In this document: positions 1-8,330 of the stretch, in pieces
How positions within the stretch are numbered: the stretch's first letter is position 1
How the letters are laid out: the number at the start of each line of letters is the position of its first letter
Assembly: GCA_030432315.1 (NCBI GenBank)
Contig: JAUIHM010000026.1
Location: forward strand, 1 to 39,059
Direction: 5' to 3'
Length of the DNA: 39,059 nt
Source: Alphaproteobacteria bacterium
Lineage (GTDB): Bacteria > Pseudomonadota > Alphaproteobacteria > Rhodobacterales > Rhodobacteraceae
Translations under genes and position numbers: made by a program
Notes under the pieces: generated by a model
The model's input: the letters and a program-made list of their open reading frames with translations, nothing else
Database searches by the model: none
Told to the model about the DNA's origin: nothing

Positions 1-779
1 TCAAGCACCGTCAGTATGTGTTCGTAGTCTTCGACGGTAAGCGTCGGTTCGGGAGTGTAGGGCGCGCGGGATGCGGAAGGTTTCGGCGTGGCCGAGCGAA
101 TTTTCCTCCGCACCTGCGGAGCGGCGTAGGTTTCAGATGCACCGGGGCGTTGCTTCATCTTGAAGCCCAAGCCAGCTACCAAAGACGTGTCTTTCAGCAG
201 TTTTTCCTTGCGCCGTTCAATAGTTTGGGTCGCAAGTGCTTCAAGTCCGGCGTTGTAGCCACGCGCATCGTTGCGCAACCATTCAAGGTGTTCGTCCAGC
301 CCGGAAATACGTCTGTCGATTTCGCTTTTCACGCGGTCTTGCGTTAGATCCGTGCCGGAAATGGTGAACTTGATTACATTCGCAGCAACGGTGCCTCGTG
401 GCATTCCTGTGCTCCAAGTCGTAGGCTGCGTATCGAAGCCAATCTTGTGGCCGCTGTAAGGAATCTCAACGTCCAACGCCGTGCCAGTCATGTAAAATGG
501 ACGCAACCGGTCGTCGATCCATCGGTTTCTATCTTGGCTGACGTCAATTTGTGTTTCGCGTTGATCTACCTCAAGTTCGTTCGGATGGATGGTTGGCGCA
601 TCGAAGGAGTAATTATCAGAGTAGTAGCGCGCCAAGTCTGTTGTCGAAGTGTTTAGAAGTTAGTCTCCATCCATGGCTTCAATCGCAGATGCCATCTGCT
701 TCTTCCAACCATCTTGCGTAGCGTGCCAATCGCCCTTGTGGAAAAGAAGTTCACTGGACTCGGAATTGTAGCCTCGCAT
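1..779 (-). pseudogene. Island gene of a probable PD-(D/E)XK-type family, interrupted by an in-frame TAA and cut by the window edge
   Basis: Reading leftwards from ATG at 779, 39 codons end at TAA (662-660). The same frame then continues open for about 220 codons to the window edge. The upstream part contains ELLFHKGDWHATQDGWKKQM. The downstream part contains TDLARYYSDNY, QIDVSQDRNRWI, HLEWLRNDARGYN, ERRKEKLL and APQVRRKI. From memory, a family of bacterial hypothetical proteins has all these blocks in one chain and ends in a restriction-endonuclease-like domain; that C-terminus would lie outside the window. The continuity across the stop implies one gene broken by a single nonsense change (for example TAC or TAT to TAA), or a sequencing error. 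No ATG or convincing RBS lies just after the stop. Codon use is more AT-rich than in the rest of the window. The frame is certain; the family is recalled, not searched. Confidence 0.6.
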
Positions 780-950
780 TGCTAACTCGCATTGTGTTTG
801 AACTCTTGCGACAAACTATATGTAGAGTGAAGCCGAATGCCAACGTACAACTGCCACCTTCAAACCGGCCAAAACACCGACTGAAAAAGAGTAGTGGAGC
901 GTTAGTAGATTTGGCAACTTGCCTAATTTCTCAATGAAATCAAAGGAAAG

Positions 951-1040
951 TGGCGGAGAGACAGGGATTCGAACCCTGGGAACCCGCAAAGGTTCAACGG
1001 TTTTCGAGACCGCCCCGTTCGACCACTCCGGCATCTCTCC
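951..1040 (-). tRNA. tRNA-Ser (anticodon CGA)
   Basis: On the minus strand the acceptor arms GGAGAGA and TCTCTCC pair and are followed by G and an encoded CCA. The anticodon loop reads CTCGAAA, giving anticodon CGA, which reads UCG codons. A long variable arm (GAACC / GGGTTC) marks a class II tRNA, as expected for serine. The T arm is CAGGG-TTCGAAT-CCCTG. The 3' end faces the AT-rich island sequence to the left, a classic integrase target position. Confidence 0.96.
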
Positions 1041-1113
1041 ACTAGTCGCCCGGTCGTCTATTCCGACTCTCGACGGATCGCAAGAGGAACCGCAGAAAAT
1101 TTGTCTGCAGCGG

Positions 1114-3426
1114 CTATTCTGATTCAAGCAGCGACTGAATGAACTCCTCCAGTTGACCGCCGGTCGCGAGGAGGCGGCGGGAGGCGACGAGGCTGGCTTC
1201 GTCCAGGCGGGGCAGGGGTTCGACAAATGCCGCAGCAGGATCGAGCGCATCGGGCAATCCCGATCCGGTGTCCGGACCCGTGCCGGTGGCCCGGTTTGCC
1301 ATGAATTCCGCCATCGGAGTTCGCTCGGGCGCGTCTGGCGTGCCTTCAACCCGGGACCAGTCGCCCGACTGCCAGGCGAGCGATCTGGCTTCCTCGGTTC
1401 GGCCTACGGACGTGAGCGACTGTTGTGCCCGGTCAAACCTTCCTTCGGCCGCATAGGCGCGAGCCTCGATGTCGGCCGCCTCTTCCGCCGGCAATCCGAG
1501 AGCGAGTTGGTGGGCGCGTTCGGTCTTTCCCTGTGCGATCAGCGCTTTGGCAAGCAGGACACGGGCAGGAACCGACCGGCCTGCCGAGGGCGTCACGATC
1601 CGTTCTGCTGGCCCGGGCAGCCCGAGTTCAAGCAGATGTGCCGCAATGGACGTTCGGGTCTCATCTCCCGCAGGGTTTTCCGGTAGCAGGGCGTCGGCAT
1701 TCAGCATCACCTTTGCATAGGCGGCGGCACCGTCCCGGTCGGGATCGGCAGAACCGAGAATCTTTCGGATTGCAGCGTCGAGTTCCGGATTGTTTTCGCC
1801 CTGTTCGATCGCCCGATTGATTTCTTCGATCGCCGATTCAAGCTTCCCTTTCCCGGCAAGTGAGAGTGCCAGCAGGCGACGCAGGCCGGCTTCCATTTCC
1901 GAACCGCGGTACTGAAGCAGTGCTGCACGGATGTCGGTATCGATGCGGTCCGGAATAGGGTACCCGGAGTCTACGGCGATGGTGACGGCGTACTTGAGCG
2001 CATCAATCAGATGTCCCCCGTTGTTTTCGATGAGATCGGAAAGGGCCTCGATTGCAATTGCCGGATTGCCTTCCTTCGCAACGAGAACTGCCTCGGCAAT
2101 CCGCAGCGATGTGTCCGCCTCGGCACCGGACCGGATGATTATGTCGTAGATCTGTCTTGCCTGTTCGGTGCGACCGGTCAACAGGAGGTTTTCGATGAAC
2201 CGCGGGCCTATCATAACTCTGAGATCGGGCGGCAGTTCTGCGAAAGCGGCAGCGACACTGGTAAAGTGTTCTTCGTTGTGGAACGTCGGTGCTGCGCCCC
2301 CGACGGCCAACCACAGGCCGTGCCGCCCGGGACAGACGGAAGTTCGGGCAAGCGGGCCGTAAGGACCGACACGTCCACCGTCGACGATATGCGAGAGATC
2401 TGTCAGCAGGGCGCTGTGCGGCGTGTCAATGTTGAAGGCGGAGAGAACGCTTCGTGCCTCCACTCCGAACCCGAAGCGGATGTAGAGTTGGGACAGTTCG
2501 AGGACCGCATCGTCGTTTGGCGTGTCGAACTCACCAACCAGTCTGCCGTAGAGTTCAGGGGCCTGGTCGAACAGTTCCCGGCCGTCGGACCAGTATGCAA
2601 TGTCAAGCTGATGATCGGGAATGCAGTCGAGCGGCGTTGCGCGTTCGGTCATTCTGTCGGCATGTCGCGCACTGTAGCGGTCGAAAACCGTACTGGCCTG
2701 GATCTGTGAACTGTCAAACATCATCGCGAGCGCATCTTCAGGCCGGTCCACGCGGCCCGTATTCGACAGCGGCATGACCGGTTGCGAGGGCAACGCCGGC
2801 ATGTTCGGCTGCGCAGGCGGAACGGCAGGCGACAATCGCGACAGTTCGACATCCAGATTGGGCGCGCGAGCGCTTCCGGTCTCTGTGGCGGACATTCGGG
2901 ATTCGTCCAGTTTGATGATGCCCTGGTCAGCTGCCTTCTGAATCTGTTCAATGAGCGCGATCTCTGCGTTGCTCACCATTTTTTCTTCGCGGAAGGGCTG
3001 CTGTGGGTCGGGCGGTGTGCCCTGACTGTGCACCTGCGACCCTTCAAGAAGCGGTGCGCTGCTGTCGGCTATGTCAATTGCAAGGTAATTTGCACCGGCG
3101 TCCAGGGTGCTGACCCGGCAGTCACACTCAAGCGTCAGGCTTACCCGCGTTCCGTCCGGACCCGTCTGTGCGTCGACCGTTCCTATGCGGGTTCTGGGAA
3201 TGAGGTCGAAGATGCGATCCGTCTGGAACCGCTCGGTCGCGCCCGGGAAAAACAGCGTGACTTTACGGTCCTGGACGCCGACATTCCAGTCGGTGGCCGA
3301 ACCGGTATTGAGCACAAGTCGTGTGAAGTCCTCGTGCTCGCCGCTGCGGATCTGCCCGCCGGCCTGAAGCGGGACCGGCAGCGCACACAGAACTGCGCAG
3401 ACCCCAAGTCTGAACGGCGGGATCAT
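1114..3426 (-). CDS. Large secreted AMIN-like/TPR protein at the end of the flagellar motor operon
   Basis: This 770-aa protein has an N-terminal signal peptide (MIPPFRLGVCAVLCALPVPLQAG) and is probably periplasmic. Residues about 25-120 look like a beta-rich AMIN-type domain (FTRLVLNTG, VTLFFPGA, RVSLTLECDCRV, YLAIDIADS). A low-complexity linker follows, and then a long alpha-helical region of TPR-like repeats (for example LLALSLAGKGKLESAIEEINRA and VLLAKALIAQGKTERAHQLA). Its start overlaps the motA stop by 4 bp (ATGA), so it is translated with the stator gene. The position suggests a role in motor or stator assembly, or in anchoring to peptidoglycan, but no specific function can be read. 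A motB gene would be expected around here and is not present. Confidence 0.75.
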   Translation of the reverse strand: MIPPFRLGVCAVLCALPVPLQAGGQIRSGEHEDFTRLVLNTGSATDWNVGVQDRKVTLFFPGATERFQTDRIFDLIPRTRIGTVDAQTGPDGTRVSLTLECDCRVSTLDAGANYLAIDIADSSAPLLEGSQVHSQGTPPDPQQPFREEKMVSNAEIALIEQIQKAADQGIIKLDESRMSATETGSARAPNLDVELSRLSPAVPPAQPNMPALPSQPVMPLSNTGRVDRPEDALAMMFDSSQIQASTVFDRYSARHADRMTERATPLDCIPDHQLDIAYWSDGRELFDQAPELYGRLVGEFDTPNDDAVLELSQLYIRFGFGVEARSVLSAFNIDTPHSALLTDLSHIVDGGRVGPYGPLARTSVCPGRHGLWLAVGGAAPTFHNEEHFTSVAAAFAELPPDLRVMIGPRFIENLLLTGRTEQARQIYDIIIRSGAEADTSLRIAEAVLVAKEGNPAIAIEALSDLIENNGGHLIDALKYAVTIAVDSGYPIPDRIDTDIRAALLQYRGSEMEAGLRRLLALSLAGKGKLESAIEEINRAIEQGENNPELDAAIRKILGSADPDRDGAAAYAKVMLNADALLPENPAGDETRTSIAAHLLELGLPGPAERIVTPSAGRSVPARVLLAKALIAQGKTERAHQLALGLPAEEAADIEARAYAAEGRFDRAQQSLTSVGRTEEARSLAWQSGDWSRVEGTPDAPERTPMAEFMANRATGTGPDTGSGLPDALDPAAAFVEPLPRLDEASLVASRRLLATGGQLEEFIQSLLESE

Positions 3427-4322
3427 GCGGCGAGGCTTTGCTTGGATTCACGGATCGCGCTTTCAAGTGAATCGTAGCTGGGGCGCATGCTGGACGGCGT
3501 GTTCTGGCGTCCGACCTCGACACAGATGTTCGGTGCGTGTTCGTGCAGTGCTGCGACCATGACCTCACGAATGAGGTTGTAGAAATGCTGGTCCTCGTCG
3601 ATCACCGCCTTGACGCGGGCAGCAAACGGGCCAACGAAGCCATAGGCGAGAAATACGCCAAGGAAGGTGCCGACGAGCGCGCCACCGATCATTTTTCCAA
3701 GAATTTCAGGTGGTTGATCAATCGCCGCCATGGTTTTGATAACCCCGAGAACGGCAGCAACGATACCGAGGGCAGGCAGCCCGTCGGCCATGGTCTGCAG
3801 CGTATGTGCCGAATGCTGGGCGTGCTCGTAGTTGGCTTCGATGCGCTTGTTTAGTACTTCTTCAACCTGGTGCGGGTCGTCGTAGTTCATGGATGCGGAG
3901 CGCAGCGTATCACAGATAAGCGCGACGGCTTCCGCGTCCTTGGCGATTTTCGGAAATGCCTGGAAGATTTTCGAGGCCCCGGGATCTTCGATGTGCTCGT
4001 CGAGGCCTACCGGATTGGTGCGAGAGACGTGCAGGAGCTGAAACATCAGGCAGAGCAGGTTTTCGTAGTCCTTGGTTTTCCAGTGGGGACCCTTGAATAC
4101 CTTGGAAATGTCCCGGAGAGTGTGTTTGATCCCGCTGGTGTCATTCGAGATTACGAAGGCACCGAGAGCCGCACCTGCGATCATCATCATCTCGTAGGGC
4201 ATCGAGTGAAGGATAATGCCGATCTTTCCGCCGGCGATAGTATATCCGCCGAAGACCATGACGAAAACGATAACAATTCCAACAAGCCCGATCATGATTG
4301 TGCTCGCAATTTTGAGGCGCAT
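3423..4322 (-). CDS. motA: Flagellar motor stator protein MotA
   Basis: The 299-aa product is the proton-channel stator subunit that couples ion flow to rotor torque. The N-terminus has two closely spaced membrane segments (about residues 5-25 and 37-57). A cytoplasmic loop of about 100 residues follows, and then the conserved pair of TM3 and TM4. TM3 carries the family proline in ADGLPALGIVAAVLGVI and TM4 carries GALVGTFLGVFLAYGFVGP. Length matches the long (E. coli-type) MotA class. It lies 69 bp downstream of motE and overlaps the next gene by ATGA. Its obligate partner MotB is not encoded in the window. Confidence 0.95.
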   Translation of the reverse strand: MRLKIASTIMIGLVGIVIVFVMVFGGYTIAGGKIGIILHSMPYEMMMIAGAALGAFVISNDTSGIKHTLRDISKVFKGPHWKTKDYENLLCLMFQLLHVSRTNPVGLDEHIEDPGASKIFQAFPKIAKDAEAVALICDTLRSASMNYDDPHQVEEVLNKRIEANYEHAQHSAHTLQTMADGLPALGIVAAVLGVIKTMAAIDQPPEILGKMIGGALVGTFLGVFLAYGFVGPFAARVKAVIDEDQHFYNLIREVMVAALHEHAPNICVEVGRQNTPSSMRPSYDSLESAIRESKQSLAA

Positions 4323-4391
4323 TCAGCGCGGATGTTTTGCAGGGTCAGTGTTACCGGGAAGGTCTTTAGAAAACCTTCAACCGCCGAGCAT

Positions 4392-4976
4392 TTATTCGAC
4401 GGGAACGCCTACATTCCGGCTGGCGATTGTCAGGGTGACTGCGTAGGCGGTATCGGGTTCCATGCTGGTCAGGACCTGTGCCGTTACCTCCGGGCGCATG
4501 CGGGAGAGAAGGCCGGCGGCAAATTTTATCTCCATCCGTTCAAAGATGCGTGCGGCATCAGTGGGTTTCATGCTCTCGTATACCGTGGTCATACGGTCGA
4601 TGTCGCGTTCGGCGGCCTTGTCGGCCATGGCGAGGGTCTGTTCGAGATTTTCCTGGGCTTTCTGGAAGGCGGCGAGCTGCTCGGCGAGTTTGGTCTCGGC
4701 AACGCTCAGGGCCTGCGACCGGTCGGTCAGGGCTGAAGATTCGCGGTCAAGTTGTTGTTCGCGCTCCCGAATGGCCGCGAGCAGGAGATCTGCGTCCGGT
4801 GCGGGTTCGGTGGTCGCTACGTCCATAGCGGCCCTGGTGTCTTCGCCTGAAAGGTTGGCGATACCTTCAGCCAGTGCGGGGCCGCTTTCAGAGATGCGCA
4901 AGGCCGCCGACGCGAAGAAACACACCACGATAAGGGCGACGCCGCTGATGCGAACCGGAGTGGAAGTATCTGACAT
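4392..4976 (-). CDS. motE: MotE-family flagellar protein (MgtE-N-like, coiled coil)
   Basis: A 194-aa protein with one N-terminal membrane anchor (about residues 10-28) and a periplasmic part. Residues about 65-120 form a coiled coil (REREQQLDRESSALTDRSQA onwards). The C-terminus has the MotE/MgtE-N pattern: YESMKPTDAARIFERM, FAAGLLSRMRPEVTAQVL and SMEPDTAYAVTLTIA. In other alphaproteobacteria MotE is a periplasmic chaperone needed for motor function (stated for MotC in Sinorhizobium). It starts 3 bp after the preceding gene stops and precedes motA, which supports a motor role. Confidence 0.85.
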   Translation of the reverse strand: MSDTSTPVRISGVALIVVCFFASAALRISESGPALAEGIANLSGEDTRAAMDVATTEPAPDADLLLAAIREREQQLDRESSALTDRSQALSVAETKLAEQLAAFQKAQENLEQTLAMADKAAERDIDRMTTVYESMKPTDAARIFERMEIKFAAGLLSRMRPEVTAQVLTSMEPDTAYAVTLTIASRNVGVPVE

Positions 4977-4979
4977 CGC

Positions 4980-5615
4980 TCAGTTTCCGCCTCCGGCAGC
5001 CAGAGCGGCGAGCGCTTCGACCACGTCGTCCTCGGTGTTGACCGGTGCGAGGGCGGCGGATCCGCGGCGACGCAGGGGGCTGGAGAATGCCGGAAGAGCC
5101 CGGGGTTTGGGCAGGTCTGGCGCGGCCGGTTCCGTCTCCACAAGGGTCGGGCGCGGTGCCGGCGCGGCGGGCGTCGCAGCGAGTTGCGCGGTAAGCTTCC
5201 CGTTTGCAACGACTTTTTCCGCGAGTTCGGCCTGGGCGGTTTCGATAGTCGCAATTCTGCCGGAGATTTTCTCGATTTCGAGGGTCAAACTGCCGTGGTC
5301 TTCAAGGCTGGAGCGGATCGTCTGCAGCGTCTTTTCAGAATTGCGGGTTGCGGCCAAAGTCTGGCGTAGTTTCACTCCTTCGGAGCGCGCCTGCTCTACA
5401 AGTGCGTCAAGCTCGGTGTGTTTCTCAGTAGTCGCGTTGCGCGCGTCTGTCAGTGTCGTGCGGGCAAGTTCGATTTGTCTTGTGAGCGTGACAATTGATC
5501 CGCCGAGACCTTTGTCCAGTGACTTCAGATCTTTGACCCGCCGGGACAGTACCCAGCAGTAACCGCCTGCAAAAAGTGTCGCTGCGATAAGCAGTCCATC
5601 CCTGAGTAAATCCAC
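4980..5615 (-). CDS. Membrane-anchored coiled-coil protein between fliL and motE (DUF6468-like)
   Basis: This 211-aa protein has one N-terminal membrane segment (LLIAATLFAGGYCWVLSRRVKDL). A long helix or coiled coil follows (residues about 30-120, with IVTLTRQIELARTTLTDARN and EKISGRIATIETAQAELAEK). The tail is proline- and alanine-rich and looks disordered. Small proteins of this layout at this operon position in alphaproteobacteria are annotated as DUF6468; I assign that by position and architecture only. It is 12 bp downstream of fliL and 3 bp upstream of motE, so it is almost certainly co-transcribed with motor genes. Function is unknown. Confidence 0.7.
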   Translation of the reverse strand: MDLLRDGLLIAATLFAGGYCWVLSRRVKDLKSLDKGLGGSIVTLTRQIELARTTLTDARNATTEKHTELDALVEQARSEGVKLRQTLAATRNSEKTLQTIRSSLEDHGSLTLEIEKISGRIATIETAQAELAEKVVANGKLTAQLAATPAAPAPRPTLVETEPAAPDLPKPRALPAFSSPLRRRGSAALAPVNTEDDVVEALAALAAGGGN

Positions 5616-5627
5616 GGTAAGCTATCC

Positions 5628-6149
5628 TCAGTTAAGAACGAATTCTGTTACAAGTACGTCGCGAATCCGGCCTTCGCCGGCAACAATCTGTACACGGCGC
5701 AACATCTGTGCGCGTAACATGGTTGCCGAGGCCGGTGTTTCTATGTCCTTTACGTCTACTGCCCGCAGGTACGTGTTCAGAACATCCTGAATTCGTGGAA
5801 GTACCTGCGTTACATTTTCCATCTGACCCGGTTCAACCTCAAGCTCGCCGGTGAATTTCAGGAATTTGGCGCTGGAGCCGCGCGGCAGGGATATCATGAT
5901 GGTTTCGAGCGGCAGAAAGCTCAGGTTTTCGGCAACGTCGCCGTGGGAGGAGGCGTCTGCGTGGGCTGCGGACGGCTTGCCGCCGCCGATGACGGGCAGG
6001 TTCAGAAGTCCGGAGGATGTCAGGTAAAAGCCTGCGCCACCTAAAGCGACCGCTGCAACTATCCCAAAAACAAGGGATTTTACTCCACCACCCTTCTTTT
6101 TTGGTTCGGGCGCGTCAATATCGATCTGATCGGCTGTCTGGTCGGCCAT
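5628..6149 (-). CDS. fliL: Flagellar basal-body-associated protein FliL
   Basis: About 173 aa with a short cytoplasmic lysine-rich start (EPKKKGGGVKS), one membrane segment (LVFGIVAAVALGGAGFYL) and a periplasmic FliL domain. That domain includes FLPLETIMISLPRG, FLKFTGELEVEPGQM, IQDVLNTYLRAVDV, LRAQMLRRVQIVAGEGRIRDVLVTEFVLN. FliL is a stomatin-like ring that surrounds MotA/MotB stators and stabilises them. I chose ATG at 6149 because CGGAAC lies about 8 bp upstream. An in-frame ATG at 6182 would add 11 residues but has a weak RBS. It is the first gene of the minus-strand motor operon. Confidence 0.92.
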   Translation of the reverse strand: MADQTADQIDIDAPEPKKKGGGVKSLVFGIVAAVALGGAGFYLTSSGLLNLPVIGGGKPSAAHADASSHGDVAENLSFLPLETIMISLPRGSSAKFLKFTGELEVEPGQMENVTQVLPRIQDVLNTYLRAVDVKDIETPASATMLRAQMLRRVQIVAGEGRIRDVLVTEFVLN

Positions 6150-6197
6150 CACTGTTCCGAAGTATGTGTGTGTTTCACGCATCTAAGCGTGTCATCA

Positions 6198-6212
6198 CTA
6201 ACCAGTGGTTAA
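6198..6212. promoter_or_regulatory. CtrA-like box upstream of fliL
   Basis: The sequence CTAA, then 7 bp, then TTAA matches the CtrA consensus TTAA-N7-TTAA at all but one position. It is nearly palindromic (AACCAGTGGTT) and lies about 50 bp upstream of the fliL start. CtrA control of early flagellar operons is established in alphaproteobacteria. Short AT motifs can occur by chance, but a matching box stands before fliF too. Confidence 0.5.
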
Positions 6213-6274
6213 ATCCGGGCCGCTTAAGCAGTATTAATGCCGGCTTCGGCGGGTTTGTTGCGCTGCGGCGACCG

Positions 6275-6318
6275 GATACCCTACCGGTACCCTTTCGATA
6301 CCCTACCGATACCTACGG
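6275..6318. repeat. Four tandem 11-bp GATACC-type units
   Basis: Four abutting 11-mers: GATACCCTACC, GGTACCCTTTC, GATACCCTACC, GATACCTACGG, followed by a GATTC. A second array with the same unit, copy number and trailing ACGGA lies at 24483-24526. The period is about one DNA helical turn, as in iteron-type arrays bound cooperatively by a protein. It lies about 125 bp upstream of fliL, in the non-coding gap 6150-6458. Confidence 0.8.
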
Positions 6319-6362
6319 ATTCGGGTCATGTCGCGCCCACGGTCCGTTAACACAATGGTTAA

Positions 6363-6397
6363 GGGCCGCCCGGAAGACATCTCGGGCGGCCCTTTTT
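6363..6397 (+). terminator. GC-rich hairpin between the DUF2264 gene and fliL
   Basis: The arms GGGCCGCCCG (6363-6372) and CGGGCGGCCC (6383-6392) pair perfectly with a 10-nt loop, followed by TTTTT on the plus strand. The position fits the end of the minus-strand catabolic operon (stop at 6459), but the U tract is on the other strand. It may act in both directions to insulate the fliL promoter. The orientation is the doubtful part. Confidence 0.6.
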
Positions 6398-6458
6398 CAG
6401 GTCATCTTCATGCGTGCTCCGGGCAGGCGCCCGTGGCGGAACCGGTCCGGGTGCCGGA

Positions 6459-8312
6459 TCAGAGGAACCGGTCGGACGGCGCACCTTCGCGGAACTTCAG
6501 GCCGGGGCTGCGGGTCGCCTCGGTGACCAGTGATTCCAGCCAGGCGGTGTCCGGTGTCTCGGGCACCGCCGCCAGCCACGTCTCCGCATCGGCGGGCGTG
6601 GTGCTTGCCGCCCAGGCGCCGATGAACCAGTGGGTGCCAGGTTCGATCCGCGTTGTGAGGTGCGGCACATGGGTGCGCGGGAAATACAGTGACGAGTTTG
6701 GCGCCGGCCGCTTCGCCACGGGGGTGCGCCGCACCGGTGAGAGGTCCGCGGCGAGCGTGGTGGCAACGGCGGTGTCGATCCGGACGATGCCGTTTTCGGT
6801 CACGGTCAGTGCCGGTTCGGCGTCGGTGCGCTCGATGGCGAAACCGCCCTCGATTGCATAGTACGGCCGGTCGACGGTGACCCGGTGCGCCCGCAGATGC
6901 CAGGGGGCGCGGACGATCTGCCAGGTTTCGATCTCGACACCGGTGCCGGGCAGCCAGCGGGAGTAGAGCCAGTCGGGTCCGACATGGCAGTCTTCGATCT
7001 GGCTGCGTATCAGATAGGTGGTGCAGTCTTCGGACAGGGCGAGCATGTTGTCGAACGGATTGACCAGAAAGCCCTGGCGTTCGATGTCGACCGAAAAGCC
7101 GAAGGCGGAGGAATAGGCGAACTTGCCGTATTTTTCCGCGCCGCAGCGCAGGGTGTGGCGCATTTCGCTGGCGGCGGGCATCAGGATGCGTGCACCACCG
7201 GCAGCGTAGGTGAGTGTGCCGGATACCGCGCTGGAGGTCTGGGCCCCGGGCTCTGCCTTGGCTTCCTCTTCGGCAGTCCAGAACGGGTGGTCGGCGGGCA
7301 GCGCCAGCGGAAAGTAGGATTTCATCGCCCAGTAGGGCGATCCGGGCGAATTGTAGAATTCCGACATCAGCAGGTTCGGATAGAGATAGCCGACCGGCAT
7401 CACGCCTTCGTTGTCGTACCAGTCGCGTTCGCCCCACCAGCGCATGTTGCGGGCCCAGAGGCCGCGGATCTGACCCCAGGGAAGGGCTTCGAGATCGGCG
7501 AATGCGAGACCGCCCCAGAAAGACGCCTGGGCAAAGCGGTAGGTCATCGAACGACCGTAGGGGATGTTGGCGCCGTTTTCGTCGAACCAGTGCTGAAACT
7601 CCTGGGCGAACTCGACGGCGCGGTCGCGGAACCGCTTGCAGCGGGCCTCGTCGCCCTTGGCGACCTTGGAATAGACGAGGCCATAGAGGTGCATCGCGAA
7701 CGGGATGTAGTGGTCGAACCGGCGTGCGATGCCGTCGGTGTACCAGCCGTCCTGAAGATAGAATTCCTCAAGCCTCACCAGCGCGTCTTCGCGGATCTGC
7801 ATGTCGTGTTCGACACCGCAGGTTTCCAGGCCGAGCGAGGCAAGGACATGGAAGAAGTGCCAGTTGTTGTCGGCGGTTTTCTTCAGCAGAGTCGCCTTCA
7901 GCCAGTTGCCGACATTCTGCTTCTGGGTGTCGGTGAGCGGATCCCAGATTTTGTCCCTGGCGAGGATCAGGCCGAAACCGATGGCGGCGGATTCCACCAG
8001 GCGCTGGTCATGGTCGTAGACGTCGCCCCAGTATTCGGGATGGTCGGGATCGCAGCCGTTGGCGTATCCGGTGCGGATCATCTCCCAGTCGTCGAACGGA
8101 AGGTTGCCGGCGGCAAGCGGGGCGAGGCCGAACAGCGGGCGGGCGAAACCTTCGAGTTCGGCCGCGGCCTTGGTGAAATGGGCGCCGGTTTCGGAAATGT
8201 CGACGCGGGCGCGGCCTTCGGAGAAATAGGGTTTCAGAGGGTTCCAGAGTTCGATGACGGAACGGGCAAAATCGTCACGGGATTTCAGCGGATTGCCGGA
8301 AAGGGGATTCAT
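6459..8312 (-). CDS. DUF2264-family protein, putative glycoside hydrolase
   Basis: This 617-aa cytosolic-looking protein lacks a signal peptide. The N-terminal about 370 residues are rich in aromatic and helical segments typical of an alpha/alpha barrel, with NNWHFFHVLASLGLETCG, YLQDGWYTDGIARRFDHYIPF and PYGRSMTYRFAQASFWGGLA. The rest is beta-rich (YGKFAYSSAFGFSVDIERQG, GVEIETWQIVRAPWHLRAHR). I recognise the overall pattern as DUF2264. Some members of that family have been reported as beta-glucuronidases (family GH154); I state this from memory. It is the last gene of the ABC transporter operon, 18 bp after the ATPase, so it probably cleaves the imported oligosaccharide. Substrate cannot be read. 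Confidence 0.8.
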   Translation of the reverse strand: MNPLSGNPLKSRDDFARSVIELWNPLKPYFSEGRARVDISETGAHFTKAAAELEGFARPLFGLAPLAAGNLPFDDWEMIRTGYANGCDPDHPEYWGDVYDHDQRLVESAAIGFGLILARDKIWDPLTDTQKQNVGNWLKATLLKKTADNNWHFFHVLASLGLETCGVEHDMQIREDALVRLEEFYLQDGWYTDGIARRFDHYIPFAMHLYGLVYSKVAKGDEARCKRFRDRAVEFAQEFQHWFDENGANIPYGRSMTYRFAQASFWGGLAFADLEALPWGQIRGLWARNMRWWGERDWYDNEGVMPVGYLYPNLLMSEFYNSPGSPYWAMKSYFPLALPADHPFWTAEEEAKAEPGAQTSSAVSGTLTYAAGGARILMPAASEMRHTLRCGAEKYGKFAYSSAFGFSVDIERQGFLVNPFDNMLALSEDCTTYLIRSQIEDCHVGPDWLYSRWLPGTGVEIETWQIVRAPWHLRAHRVTVDRPYYAIEGGFAIERTDAEPALTVTENGIVRIDTAVATTLAADLSPVRRTPVAKRPAPNSSLYFPRTHVPHLTTRIEPGTHWFIGAWAASTTPADAETWLAAVPETPDTAWLESLVTEATRSPGLKFREGAPSDRFL

Positions 8313-8330
8313 GGTTTCTCCAGTGGAAGG

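Noticed and set aside
1041..1113. Possible terminator of the motor operon (GCAGA / TCTGC arms)
   Set aside because: Only a 5-bp stem without a U tract on the minus strand.
6347..6362. Second CtrA-like site TTAA-N8-TTAA near the hairpin
   Set aside because: The spacing is 8, not 7, and it lies on the far side of the repeat array; too weak to list.
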